Positions 46,561 to 56,412 of a DNA stretch of 64,000 nt are shown one piece after another. The notes beneath the pieces are model-generated. The model was not told the DNA's origin. It worked only from the letters and a program-made list of their open reading frames with translations, and did not search any database. Numbering within the stretch: the stretch's first letter is position 1; every line of letters begins with the position of its first letter. The stretch lies in contig NW_025064884.1 in NCBI RefSeq assembly GCF_019112545.1, forward strand, positions 887,454 through 951,453. The letters run 5' to 3'. Both the position numbers and the translations under genes were made by a program. Source of the DNA: Guyanagaster necrorhizus (taxonomy: Eukaryota > Basidiomycota > Agaricomycetes > Agaricales > Physalacriaceae).

Positions 46561-47320
46561 TCAAATGAACTGTGCCGGTGGGAGTGCCTTTGTGAAGCAA
46601 TCTGCAATATCGTTCTTGGTGTTGATGTAGTCCAACGATATTTCTTTGTTCTCGACTCGCTCTCGGATGAAGTGATATTTAATGTCGATATGTTTAACAT
46701 GGGCATGTAGAGAAGGATCTTCGGACAGACTGATTGTGCTGTTGTTATCGCAGTTGATTGTCGTCGTGTCATCTTGCCCAAATCCAAGGCCAAGAAGGAG
46801 AGCCCGGATCCATATGGCTTCCTTTGTTGCTTCGCATGCTGCCACGTATTCGGATTCGCATGAGGACACTGCAACTGTCGGTTGGCGTTTGGCCGTCCGC
46901 GATACAAGTCCAGATCCAAGCGAAAAACAGTATCTGCCGATGCTGCGTCAGGTGTCTAAGCAATTTGCCCAATCGGAGTCGGTATAGCCTACAAGCTTTA
47001 TGTCAGGGTTGCCTCCGAGATGCAGGCTGATATTTCTAGTGCCTTTTAGGTATCGGACAACTCGAGTTGCAACATTCCAGTGACCATATGAATACGAGTC
47101 AAGGAACCGAGATAGTTGTTGAACTGCATATGAGATATCAGGGCGAGTGCCGAGAGCAAGATAGATAAGGGAGCCAACAAGAGAGCGGTATGGTAGTTTC
47201 TGTAGCATGGCGCAATCTTCAAGTGATAGATCATGGCGTCGAAGTTTTAATCCTGGATCCATGGGTGTAGCTATTGGATGTGCATCTTTCTGGCCATATT
47301 GATAGCGAAGGAAGAACGTC
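46561..47320 (-). mobile_element. truncated Ty1/copia retrotransposon: end of RT and RNase H
   Basis: The minus strand reads the 3' end of copia Pol: DAHPIATPMDPGLKL, PYRSLVGSLIYLALGTRPDI, VQQLSRFLDSYS, HWNVATRVVRYLKGT (end of reverse transcriptase and connection), then the RNase H motifs YTDSDWANC, SSCESEYVAACEATKEA, CDNNSTI, HIDIKYHFIRERV and a terminal DIADCFTKALPPAQF. One in-frame TGA (about 46941, where the family has CVDTRRS) interrupts it. The upstream Gag, protease, integrase and most RT are missing, homology breaking near 47320. No LTR pair is obvious. A dead, 5'-truncated copy. Confidence 0.88.
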
Positions 47321-47346
47321 ATGGTGCAACGAGAAATCGGAGGCAA

Positions 47347-47910
47347 TTGAAGATATTATGTCCGACGTGAATCGCCGCTAGAATTTCGGAATAGTATCCG
47401 TCGGTCTCTTAACGTTTAACGGTCATCGACTCGTCATGGTCTAGTGTCCTCGACCTACGTCTGTAGCCCGCGTGGAATATCCCTGGTAATCACTTCCTTC
47501 ATTCCATTCCGGCCTTTTTCGCTTCAACAGAGCTATCATTGACGCCGCCCCGCACAACGATGCAAATTCGAGAAACCGGACATTCCGTTTTTCCAGAGTG
47601 ATATGTGTTCGCGCTAAGGAAGAGGACCGTTTTAGAATGTGCTGGCGAACGAGATTACTTGCGACAAGGCTTTGGATGAAGTAGGCGTAGAGCGGTAAAG
47701 AGGTTCTGAGTTCTGTTCTCGGCAAAGTAGGCTTGGGGATGGCGACAGGAAGGAATCGCAACCCATTGGCATTAGTCCCACATGGCGATGTAGGCCTGGA
47801 CGGAACCCCTCGCGCAATATGTTGCTCGGATAGAGCCACGTGGCTTCATTTGTCGGATGTAGCCATTTTTCTTCTCCCCCTCTCATTCCTCCACCACTTC
47901 TACGCTCGCC
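47347..47910. other. intergenic, no recognisable gene
   Basis: The overlapping open frames on both strands (47441-47839 minus, 47733-47930 plus) have no family resemblance. The region lies between the retroelement remnant and the 7-TM gene. Confidence 0.4.
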
Positions 47911-49014
47911 ATGGTGTCGGCAGACGATGAGAAGATCGTCATCGAGACGCTGACGGCGTACTTGAACGGACTTGTCCTCGAGGCTTTAGTGCATGGTGAG
48001 CACATCAAACAAATAATACATCCAGCACCGACCGAGTTGGTGCAGGAATGTATACATCTCTTGTTGGAGTAACGCTTTGGTACATCTGTACGACATAACG
48101 AACTTCAATGGTCTCCTCAATCACTGATTCCGGTGGCAGTCATCAATCCCACCATCCGCCTACCCAAAGGTCACATAAGCAGGATGTCGATCCCAATCAC
48201 GCTCATGTACCTCTTCACCACGCTCAACCTCGGAATACGATGGTCCTGGACGCGGTCTCCACTTGTCTTCTCCCGGAAGGACGTGCAGAACGAAACGACA
48301 TACTACACATTTGGTAACGGGAATGCCACGACCCTATGGGCGATCTCGGGGGCTGCAACAGGCGTGAGCATCCTCATCGCGGACTCCATCTTGGTGTGTA
48401 TGAGGATATCCTCGCTTATGAGCTGTATTTCTGATAATAAGATCACCTAGATTTGGCGCTGCTGGATCGTCTGGGGTCGTAGATGGCCTTTTGTTATCCT
48501 GCCAATACTCCTAACCGTCAGCGGTACCGCCCTTGACGTCCTTTTCATATACCACAACGCAACGGACAAATACTCTTCCGATGGCACTATCTGGGGCTCG
48601 GCCGTCGAGTGGGGGATCATATTCTATTCCATGTCTCTCGGCACGACAATATACTGCACCGCGCTCATTATCTTTCGGATACTCGCCTATCGGGAGCAAT
48701 ACTGGAGCGTCATCGAGATGGTCGTGGAGAGCGCGGTGCTGTACGCGTTGGCGCTAGTCGTTTTCATCGGGTTCCTCGCTACAGACGATGCTAATGGGTT
48801 GTATCCCAAGGCGCTGTTGGATACCGTCGCGGGTATCGCGCCGACTCTTATAGTCGTACGCGTAGCTTCAGGACAGGCGAGGTCAGATGAGTCGTGGCAG
48901 CCGAAAGAGACGTCGTCCTCGCTGCGTTTTGAGTCCAGTTTATGCACTGTGACCGCCGTGGAGGAGGAAGTGTGTGGGATCTGCTCGTCCTGTGGGCAGA
49001 AGCTTGTTCATTGA
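47911..49014 (+). CDS. multi-pass (about 7 TM) mushroom integral membrane protein
   Basis: Four exons (47911-47995, 48046-48087, 48140-48393, 48451-49014) sum to 945 nt, giving 314 residues. Hydrophobic segments: YTSLVGVTLWYIF, the stretch ending LMYLFTTLNLGI, LWAISGAATGVSILIADSIL, PFVILPILLTVSGTALDVLF, WGIIFYSMSLGTTIYCTALI, AVLYALALVVFIGFLA and DTVAGIAPTLIVVRVA, with the loop motif IWRCWIVWGRRW after TM3. This pattern (short cytosolic tail, conserved RCWIVW loop, GIAPTLIVVR in the last helix) is that of a large family of receptor-like or orphan membrane proteins in Agaricomycetes. The ligand is unknown. The tail is Cys-rich (EEEVCGICSSCGQK), which is unusual and could bind a metal. Confidence 0.78.
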
Positions 49015-49056
49015 CATTCTTTGTGCAAGTGAAAGTTTAGGGGCTTATCTATAATC

Positions 49057-49240
49057 TGAGGCTATATTATGGCCTTCTTCCTCGTCACGTATGCACGGAA
49101 TGGAGAGGACGTAGGACTTCTGGGGTCGATTGTTCCCGATGGCCTGATTTCTCCCACTGCTTAGTTTTAAGCCTGTGCGAGTTGGGACTTGAAACTGCGT
49201 TCACTTTGTACTGCGGCGCTGAACTGCTGTAGAAGTGATC
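49057..49240. repeat. dispersed repeat R, copy 1
   Basis: About 180 bp similar to 51835-52012, including GGAATGGAGAGGACGTAG and GCGAGTTGGGACTTGAAA. It starts in both copies with CTGAGGCTATA. Confidence 0.75.
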
Positions 49241-50303
49241 TCGTAGTCTGGCTAAGTTCAAATTGTCATCGAGGTGCTGGCTGCCATTTTTCCCAGTCTT
49301 TTGCGCCATTTCTAGGGCTGAGATTAAATATCTCCGTCTTGACATGGAACTGCCCCGTCCATATTCTTTCACGAATCTCCGTCATTGATAACCGTACGCA
49401 GATCGTTGTACTTTGACAGGCTACAGCAGTATTGAGACATTATAAATCCGATCAGCGTCCTGACAGTCCAAATAAGGCCCCATGCCTAAGTGATATTCTT
49501 CATCACGCTCGAACACCGCCTTCACATTCTCTAATCTGCTCGTATCATTGTATTCGCTATCCCCAGCGGTATTTTAGACCTATCCCGAATCTTCAAAATG
49601 TATGTCTGCGGCTCCTAGGCTGAGGTGCGAGACGGTGCAAACGGTGTTATCGTAGTTAACCCATTTTTCAGAATGACCTGAAGTCCACCATCGCAGACGT
49701 CAATAGTCCGACCGATCTTTACGTCCAAGTCGGTCGTGATTGTGAAATCCAGCGTCATTCTTTGTGAAGGAGTGACAGATGAATGTAATTGTGATCTCTG
49801 CCGTGACCGTACAGGATGTCATTGGTTCAGCCTCTGCTGGCATATTGTGCTCACGGGGACCTTGCGGCCGAGAATTCGACCTGTGACCCACGCCTGCCTC
49901 GATGCAAACACTTCTTCGTTCCACACCCCCTCGACTGCATATCCATCTCAGCCTAGAAAATGGGCAATAGTAAGTATTGTTAATCCGTGTTATTTCGAGT
50001 ACTCAGTTCGACTTATCTTTGTTAGAGTGCGAAGTAGATTTCTGTAACAAGATAATCTCAGACGGGCACTCGATTTGCAAGAGAACAACGTCTACATAGC
50101 TGTACTAGTAGTACAGCTATGGAAGCCTAAGCACTGGTCAGTGATGTGTATATGTCAACAACGGAACTACAGATAGGTAAGTAACGAAAAAGGCAAGAAA
50201 TAGAAATATGTCCTTGGGTATATGCGTGCCGGCTACGGGCGTCCTTGCAGCTCCGACAATGTTAGCACCGGCCAAGGTCTTATACTAGTCACATTCCAAT
50301 GTT
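49241..50303. other. intergenic, no recognisable gene
   Basis: Contains the palindrome at 50095-50121; otherwise only short unrelated frames. Confidence 0.4.
50095..50121. repeat. perfect 12-bp inverted repeat, 3-nt centre
   Basis: CATAGCTGTACT, AGT, AGTACAGCTATG: the two arms are exact reverse complements, forming a near-perfect palindrome of 27 nt. Confidence 0.8.
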
Positions 50304-51713
50304 GTGAAATCGATTTGGAATCATATGTGCTCTGTCTTTTCGACCGCCACGGCAATGAGAGATTCATCTCCTGTCGAAACCTCTGAACCTTACGAGAATC
50401 GCAACACAATGGTGTCATCCGAGTCCCAAGAGGAGATACTACACCAGCATGACAGTTCTACTGCAGAAGGCGGCGCTGACTCGTTGTCCAACTTGCGAGT
50501 AGAAATACCCTCGGGTTCGTCGATTCCGAGTTGTCAGACTGGTCCCGTGGATAAGCAACCATCTAATGATGCTTCGGATGAATCTGACACGTCTTTTGAG
50601 TCTGATGACGATGAATCTGAGGGGGTAAGTTAATTGGAAAACAATAAGAGGGGAAACTGATAACATATTTCTAGGGCATCACTTTACCCGAGGTCACCAT
50701 CTCTGCCTTCACTGAGACGGGCTAAGCGGAGTCGTCTATCAAAGTTCCATTGCAACGGGCCCATACTGGTAGAAAGCCCATTATACCATCCTCCCTCGCC
50801 GACACTCCCTGTGCTACGCTCGGTGCCCAGGGCATCTTAGATCAACTCAACACCACCCTTGGAACGTCTTACACCCTGGACACTACATTCCTCTCTTCCC
50901 TTCTTGAAGATTGCATTGCAAACAACTATGACTTTGGCACGGCATATGGCCGCCTCCGCTCGAGATGGTACACCAGCCATTGAAGCACCATACAATCGAA
51001 ACTATATCACCAGGTTTCACAAGCAGCTCAAGCCTCTGCAGATGACATTATGTGGTGTATCTGGCACACTGTCCAAGATGCAGAACCGGGTGTCGACCAA
51101 CCCAGTGGACAAAGTCGCAGGCCTGGCATTTTGCTTGCAGTCCAGGATGATACCGGCCTACTATGAAAGCCAGAATCTTGAGGAGGCATGGAAAGCACTC
51201 GTGGATTCGATGCATCCATGGTCTCGGGCCGAGTTGTTCTTCTTGTATCCTGAACCAGGAATTGCACGCACAAAATGGAGACCATCGTGGGACCAGGTTA
51301 TGACGACACCTCTGCCTGCAGATAGCTTCCCTCGGATGAAGGTTCATCTGGATGAGAAGATGGACAAAGACTCATGTGACGCATCTTGCATTGAAAAAGC
51401 ATTTGTGCGGTGGTTGACTGTGGAAGGTGTTGATCGACATGGAGAGTTGCTTATTAAAGACAAGCATGGGATAGAACATGCATTCAACATCGTGGCCACC
51501 CATAAGTACCCGATACCTGAAGATATGTACACACTGCTTCATATCCATACAGGGGATCCCTTCCTCTCTGTCTCGACCCAATGTTGCATTGTCGGACGAA
51601 GGCTGTCAGGGGAAAAGGTTTGAAAAAGTGTCCATATTGGGACTGACTAATGAAGAGTTGAGGCAGTTAGAAAGTCTGGATATTGATGAACAGTGTTTAA
51701 ATATTCTTGTTTG
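50304..51713 (+). pseudogene. heterokaryon-incompatibility (HET)-type gene remnant lacking the HET domain
   Basis: Ends of a large mushroom HET-domain family are present and the middle is gone. Exon 1 (to 50624) is acidic and disordered (SDESDTSFESDDDESEG). Exon 2 starts LPEVTISAFTETG, then an in-frame TAA (50726-50728), then ESSIKVPLQRAHTGRKPIIP and SSLADTPCATLGAQGILDQL. At about 50970-51005 the N-terminal part (NNYDFGTAYGRLRSRWY) jumps, with a change of frame, straight into the family's C-terminal part (ITRFHKQLKPLQ, AELFFLYPEPG, KWRPSWDQVMTTPLPA, DASCIEKAFVRWL, HAFNIVATHKYPIPEDMYTL). A further frameshift precedes FEKVSILGLTNEE near 51616. In relatives the HET domain sits between these parts; here it is deleted. 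HET proteins act in allorecognition cell death. Clearly inactive. Family identity is from recall of the flanking conserved blocks. Confidence 0.7.
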
Positions 51714-51714
51714 A

Positions 51715-51838
51715 CGTGTGTACACATTGTTATAGTAGCCCTAAAGCAGGTAGGAAAGTTTGGACTGGGGAAGAGCCCGTCGAGATTGATCCAAACAGGG
51801 AGATCCTCGTAGGATGGGGAGTTATCAATGTGTGAACC
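51715..51838 (-). pseudogene. fragment of the intron-bearing F-box subfamily
   Basis: The minus strand reads SPSYEDLPVWINLDGLFPSP followed by NFP, matching LPSYKELPVWASLDGLLSSP followed by KFP of the F-box gene at 60-61 kb. Neither the F-box nor the leucine-rich part is found nearby; repeat R abuts its 5' side. Confidence 0.65.
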
Positions 51839-52012
51839 TGAGGCTATAGTATTATGATCTTTGTCCCCATCATGCATGGACGGAATGGAGAGGACGTAGA
51901 ATTTCCTAGCCTGCTCTCTCCCACTGCTTGGTTTTAAGCCTATGCGAGTTGGGACTTGAAATTGCCTTCAGTCTACATTCCGGCGTTGGAACGCTACAGA
52001 AGTGGATGTTGT
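51835..52012. repeat. dispersed repeat R, copy 2
   Basis: Direct repeat of 49057-49240, diverged by scattered substitutions and small indels. It adjoins the F-box fragment. Confidence 0.75.
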
Positions 52013-54691
52013 GGTTCTGCTGCGGGACGTAGGCTGACTGTCGATGGCCTGCCCGATTACCATCCAAACATCTCCAATGAATCGAAATACGATAAAGTAG
52101 ACCATGGATGTTAAAGTTTGTTATAATAGCCAATTCTAACGTTTCAATCCCCACTCTGTTCACCAGCTTTTCGTTACTCTCTCCACTGCGCCGCCGCTTG
52201 ATGAGCATGAGATCCCAGGGTGAACATCTTCCGGTCCACTGGATATTCAGCACCAGGCTCATCCTCAAGCTTCGGTGCTGATAAGATATCCACGAGATGA
52301 TTTGCCTACGCGTCAGCCTCTCTTGGATGAGCCGGATCTGCTCTTCAACTGATGGCATGTAGTCCACTTCAAATGAGGCCCTGAGAGCGGCGAGCTGACT
52401 AGATGCCCTCTTGGATTGGTGAGGTTCCCGCTAGCCTCTTAAGCGCGATTGGCGAACCATCTGCTAAGCCGTCAGCGATAGGACGGATATGATAAAATTA
52501 CGCACCGTCCGACCCCCTGGGATGATAATACCCTGCCTCTTTGGAGGTCTCTCCCTGTATTGGAGTTAAATTTAAAGAGGTAGGTGGTCATATAGGAGAC
52601 TTGCATTTCGAAGCGGCACCATGTATTCAGCTGGCTTTCCAAGAATTCAATCTGCTGGTCGTTCAACGGTTCTGCTGGCATCATGACGATAACGATGAGG
52701 TGAAGAAGAGCAGGGCTTTGGTTGACAATATTGTCGCAGACAAAATCTGGCTGTTAAATAATTTGCTTGCAATCTGTAATTGACGCGTCGAGTCGCGATA
52801 CATGTGATCTTACATAGCCCTGGCACTGACGAGACGCGCATATACTTTGAAGCCTCTTCCTTCGCGTAAATGCAGGTTTCTCGTGTCAATAATCAGAGAT
52901 ATCAATTATCGAATACTTTGAATTTGCACTGGCGCCTATCACCCTAAAGAATTACAGTCGAAAAATATGACGAATTCATACTAAGGAAAGCGCATAAATA
53001 CAAGTGATTGACGTACAAGATGCATGATTGCCAGGCTGGCGAATCCTAGTTTCCAAATTTAACCAGACGATTCAGTGGTCTTCGTAGGAGGTCCTGGGTT
53101 GCCCTTTCTTCTGTGAGAAATGTCCGATTGCCGCATGGCAAGAAGGGACCTTGAAGGTTAGCGCAGGACGTCTGGGGCACCTAGGGATACAGAGCACGAG
53201 GTGTCTACCAAGCAGTGAGAGGAGAATCCTGCCTAGATATTGTCCCAGGGCTAGGAGGAATGGCATTAGCGAAAGGCATCTCTGAAGCAAGGTCATCAAG
53301 GTAAGCGCCGCCAATCTGGGGCCCCGGGACACAGAGAACGAGGCGTCTACCACGCACTAAGAGAAGACTCTGATTTTGCGGCCTGGAGGTGCTATGAGGG
53401 ATGTCTGTCAAAAGGCCGGTAAAGATCTCGAGCTCGTACCCCCGGATCAGCCAGCTTATCATCATCAATGCAGGATAGAACCCGCTGGTCGCAAAGCCCC
53501 ATCCGTAAGCGTGATCCCATCTTGGAGAGAAGAAACGATGATGATATGGCATGGTACAAGTAACTCATCGGTTTCCCTTGTATCGAATATTCTTCCGGTC
53601 TATCTTTCACGGAAGTCTGTAAGCCCAGTCCTTCTCGTCGTGTTGCCGGCAACAGTGACGGGCTGACAGGTCGATAAGCCTCGTCCTCAAAGCCTTGCGC
53701 GAAATCAAGCACTGGTGCACCTATAGTAACGACCAATCCTCAACGTAATGTTGCACGCCAGTGTTCTGTACGACGAGTGCTGTCAACTGTGAGCCTAAGA
53801 GAAGACCATTTTGTATGAAAGTGAACAGTGAGCTCGCTGCAAGGAAAAAGGAAACTGGAGATGAGCGCTAGCACTTGGTTGGGCCCGTAAATCAGCCGCT
53901 GCACCTTCGCCGAGTCCGAAGTGATCGTCGTTGAGTCGAATTTACAAATTATCTTCATTATCTTCTCTTCCGTGACCAGCATCGTCCTTCATCATGTTCC
54001 ACGTTGGCGCGAGGATCCATCGGATACGACACTGGAGTAATATGGAGGCGTAAGAGGGTATCAGAAGAATGGACGAGGTACGTCTTAGATGCCCCGCATT
54101 CTTATTTTTTTGCAGAAGCTCGCAAGCGCTTAAGCAAGGTTCTCGCTACACCCCAGGCAATGGTACCATCAGTATCAGCTTCCTTTCTCTGATGAGAAAC
54201 TCGTCCCACTGACTGTAATCGTATGCAACCTGAACTGTTGACAGCTTTTCGCATTCTCTGTGTTTCGTTTCAATTCATTGCTGTCCGCCTCGAGGCTTGG
54301 TACCATCAACGCAGTAGCTTTTACCGGTGCTCCGTCGGCGAGGCCTTGAGGATCTATATTAGAAGGAGAACACAGCATCTCGCTTCCTTTGACTCAAGAG
54401 TTGAGCCGTCCTCGAGGAGTTTTTAGTATTGCTGCGCTGCACAGGATGAAAGTGGTAGAAATCAACCTCGCGCAATGTAAACTGGTAAGTCTATGTTAGG
54501 AATTTTAGTCATCTGATACTTGTTTTATCGATTTCATAGTTAGGCACGTGTGTGCAACGTGTGTATAGATTGACGTGTATCATGGGTCACGAGGACAAGG
54601 CTGCAGTCCGGGCATGAGTATCCTCACCTCCAACCCTGACTACCACGGCACGATGCATCAGGATCAGAGGCCCGAGCGCCTACGAGGTCCA
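52013..54691. other. no confident gene; decayed minus-strand gene with an internal duplication
   Basis: Around 53.1-53.95 kb the minus strand shows coding-like blocks: MKIICKFDSTTITSDSAKVQ at about 53957, QLTALVVQNTGVQHYVEDW after a possible intron, and YGWGFATSGFYPALMM further on. I cannot join them in one frame or name a family. A ~65-bp block (GGTAGACGCCTCGTTCTCTG and GGTAGACACCTCGTGCTCTG on the minus strand) is repeated at about 53293-53354 and 53155-53218. The remainder (52.0-53.1, 54.0-54.7 kb) shows nothing recognisable. Confidence 0.35.
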
Positions 54692-54697
54692 TATAAA
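54692..54697 (+). promoter_or_regulatory. TATA box of BTB gene 4
   Basis: TATAAA 55 bp before the ATG at 54753. Confidence 0.45.
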
Positions 54698-54752
54698 CCA
54701 CTAAAAGTTGCGCATTTCTCATACTTCGCCTCTGCTCCTTACCACTGCTACC

Positions 54753-55674
54753 ATGTCTGGGTCAGGCTCCAAACTCGTCGGAATCAAAAAACACGACATT
54801 TATTATATTAAAGGTGGAGACGTCTACTTCTTGGTGAGTTTTGGCTATCAGAATGGAGCGCGTGCACTCACTAAAGCCTACTTAGGTGGACGAACGTATG
54901 TTCCGGGTGCACCGGTACTTCTTCGAGAGGGAATCTTCCTATTTCCAGCAAATGTTCAGATACCCGGCATTACCTGGCCAGGAACCTGAAGGAACCTCCC
55001 ATAGCACCGCATTCAAACTCAACGATCTCACAGTTGAGAATTTCGCCAATTTCCTTTGGGTATTCTACAACCCGTGAGTCCTATCCACTGTCAACTCCCA
55101 GAACGAAGACCGATTCTTGCTTGTATCAGGAAGCACTCTCTATACGACGCCTCTACAGATGTCTGGACGCAAATTCTCCACACTGCCTGTAAATGGGCAT
55201 TTCCTGAGGTCAAGGCCCTTGCCATCAGGGAACTAGAGCGCAAAACCCTTGGATTAGTCGACCGCATTGTCCTATACCAGAACAACAATATCGATCCAAG
55301 CGTACTGGCTCCGTTATATGCAAAGCTCTGTGTGCGCGACGAACCTCTCACTACAGAAGAGTCTCTGCGCCTGACCGTCGAGACCGCCGTACATATATTC
55401 CACGCCCGCGAGCGCCTCCACTCCATCTCGCTTGATGGTCTGAGGAGCCCTCTTCCAAGCGGCATGGACCTTTCCATTGTGATGAAGATCATCGACGAGG
55501 TGTGGGGAAGTTATGCGAAACGTGCTTCAGGTGGATGGGTGACCATAGTGTATTCTGCTGTATGTTTACTTACTCATTTTGTTCTGGCCCACAGGATCCA
55601 ACGGCAATACTCAGCAAGGCTCCTCGTCGACGTCCAAGGCGAATGGATCTACGAACGGCAAGTACGCTGCTTGA
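54753..55674 (+). CDS. BTB/POZ-domain protein 4
   Basis: Four exons (54753-54833, 54886-55073, 55130-55530, 55595-55674) total 750 nt, giving 249 residues. The BTB fold is read from KKHDIYYIKGGDVYFLVDER, MFRVHRYFFERESSYFQQMF, LNDLTVENFANFLWVFYNP and the following helical region HTACKWAFPEVKALAIRELE, LGLVDRIVLYQNNNIDPSVL, LYAKLCVRDEPLTTEESLRL. The last intron was chosen (GCTTCAG|GTGG ... CACAG|GATCC) because it yields a Ser/Asn/Gly tail (SNGNTQQGSSSTSKANGS). Without it the frame runs on to 55859 in unlikely sequence. It is a tandem paralogue of the next gene and belongs to a BTB subfamily different from the three copies at 42-46 and 62 kb. Partner unknown. Confidence 0.8.
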
Positions 55675-56412
55675 TAATTATGATCTTCCTCTACCTCCGA
55701 CTCAAGACGACAACGGTGAGTTTCTATTGTTGTGTTGGGCCTCGCTTTCCTGAATTAATACTGACAGGCATGTTATCTGTGGGTTCTCAGACTCTCAGAA
55801 GGAAGCTCACGGATCGGGTGAAACGATTTCTGTCGAGTTCGGAAAAGAGGAAGAGTTAGAGCACGAGACCGATCGTCGCAGTGTGGCGGACCCTATCAAT
55901 CACATCCCTGAGTCTGGGAGGTTCCGAACGGCTTCCCCACATCTGCCTGGGTCTTGGGTAGCATAGTGTATTCATTCGTTCTTTGTATTCAATCAACCTG
56001 CCGATATCAACATTTATGCCACGTTTCACTGTGTAACACCACGTACAGCTTTATCATGGATAAATCGGGTTCCTGGAAATCAAAAGAATTTGATGTCAGG
56101 ATGCTACGCATCCGCGGAATAGGCAACTCGCTTTGCAGGGTTCCCGCACTAAAGGTGCGGTTGTACGACTCGAATCATGAGCCTGCTTCATGTAGTATAA
56201 CCAGAATGCAGTGTTTTTAGGTGAAAGAGAACGTGCAAAGCTTACGTTTCCTCCAAGCACGCGCCCTTCGTACGTTAGATCGAAACAATGGCAAGCCGTT
56301 ATGATGGAGATATTCTCACTGCCGGAAGACATGTGTCATACACGTGTAGACGGATTCAAAAGGCTCGACTCTCACCCTTTCTCAGAAACCCCCTTCCTCC
56401 CCTTTCCCCTCG
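55675..56412. other. intergenic between paired BTB genes
   Basis: 3' flank of BTB 4 and promoter of BTB 5; short frames only. Confidence 0.45.

Noticed and set aside
47441..47839. 132-codon minus-strand frame between copia and the 7-TM gene
   Set aside because: No motif, and an equally open plus-strand frame overlaps it; probably chance in GC-richer DNA.
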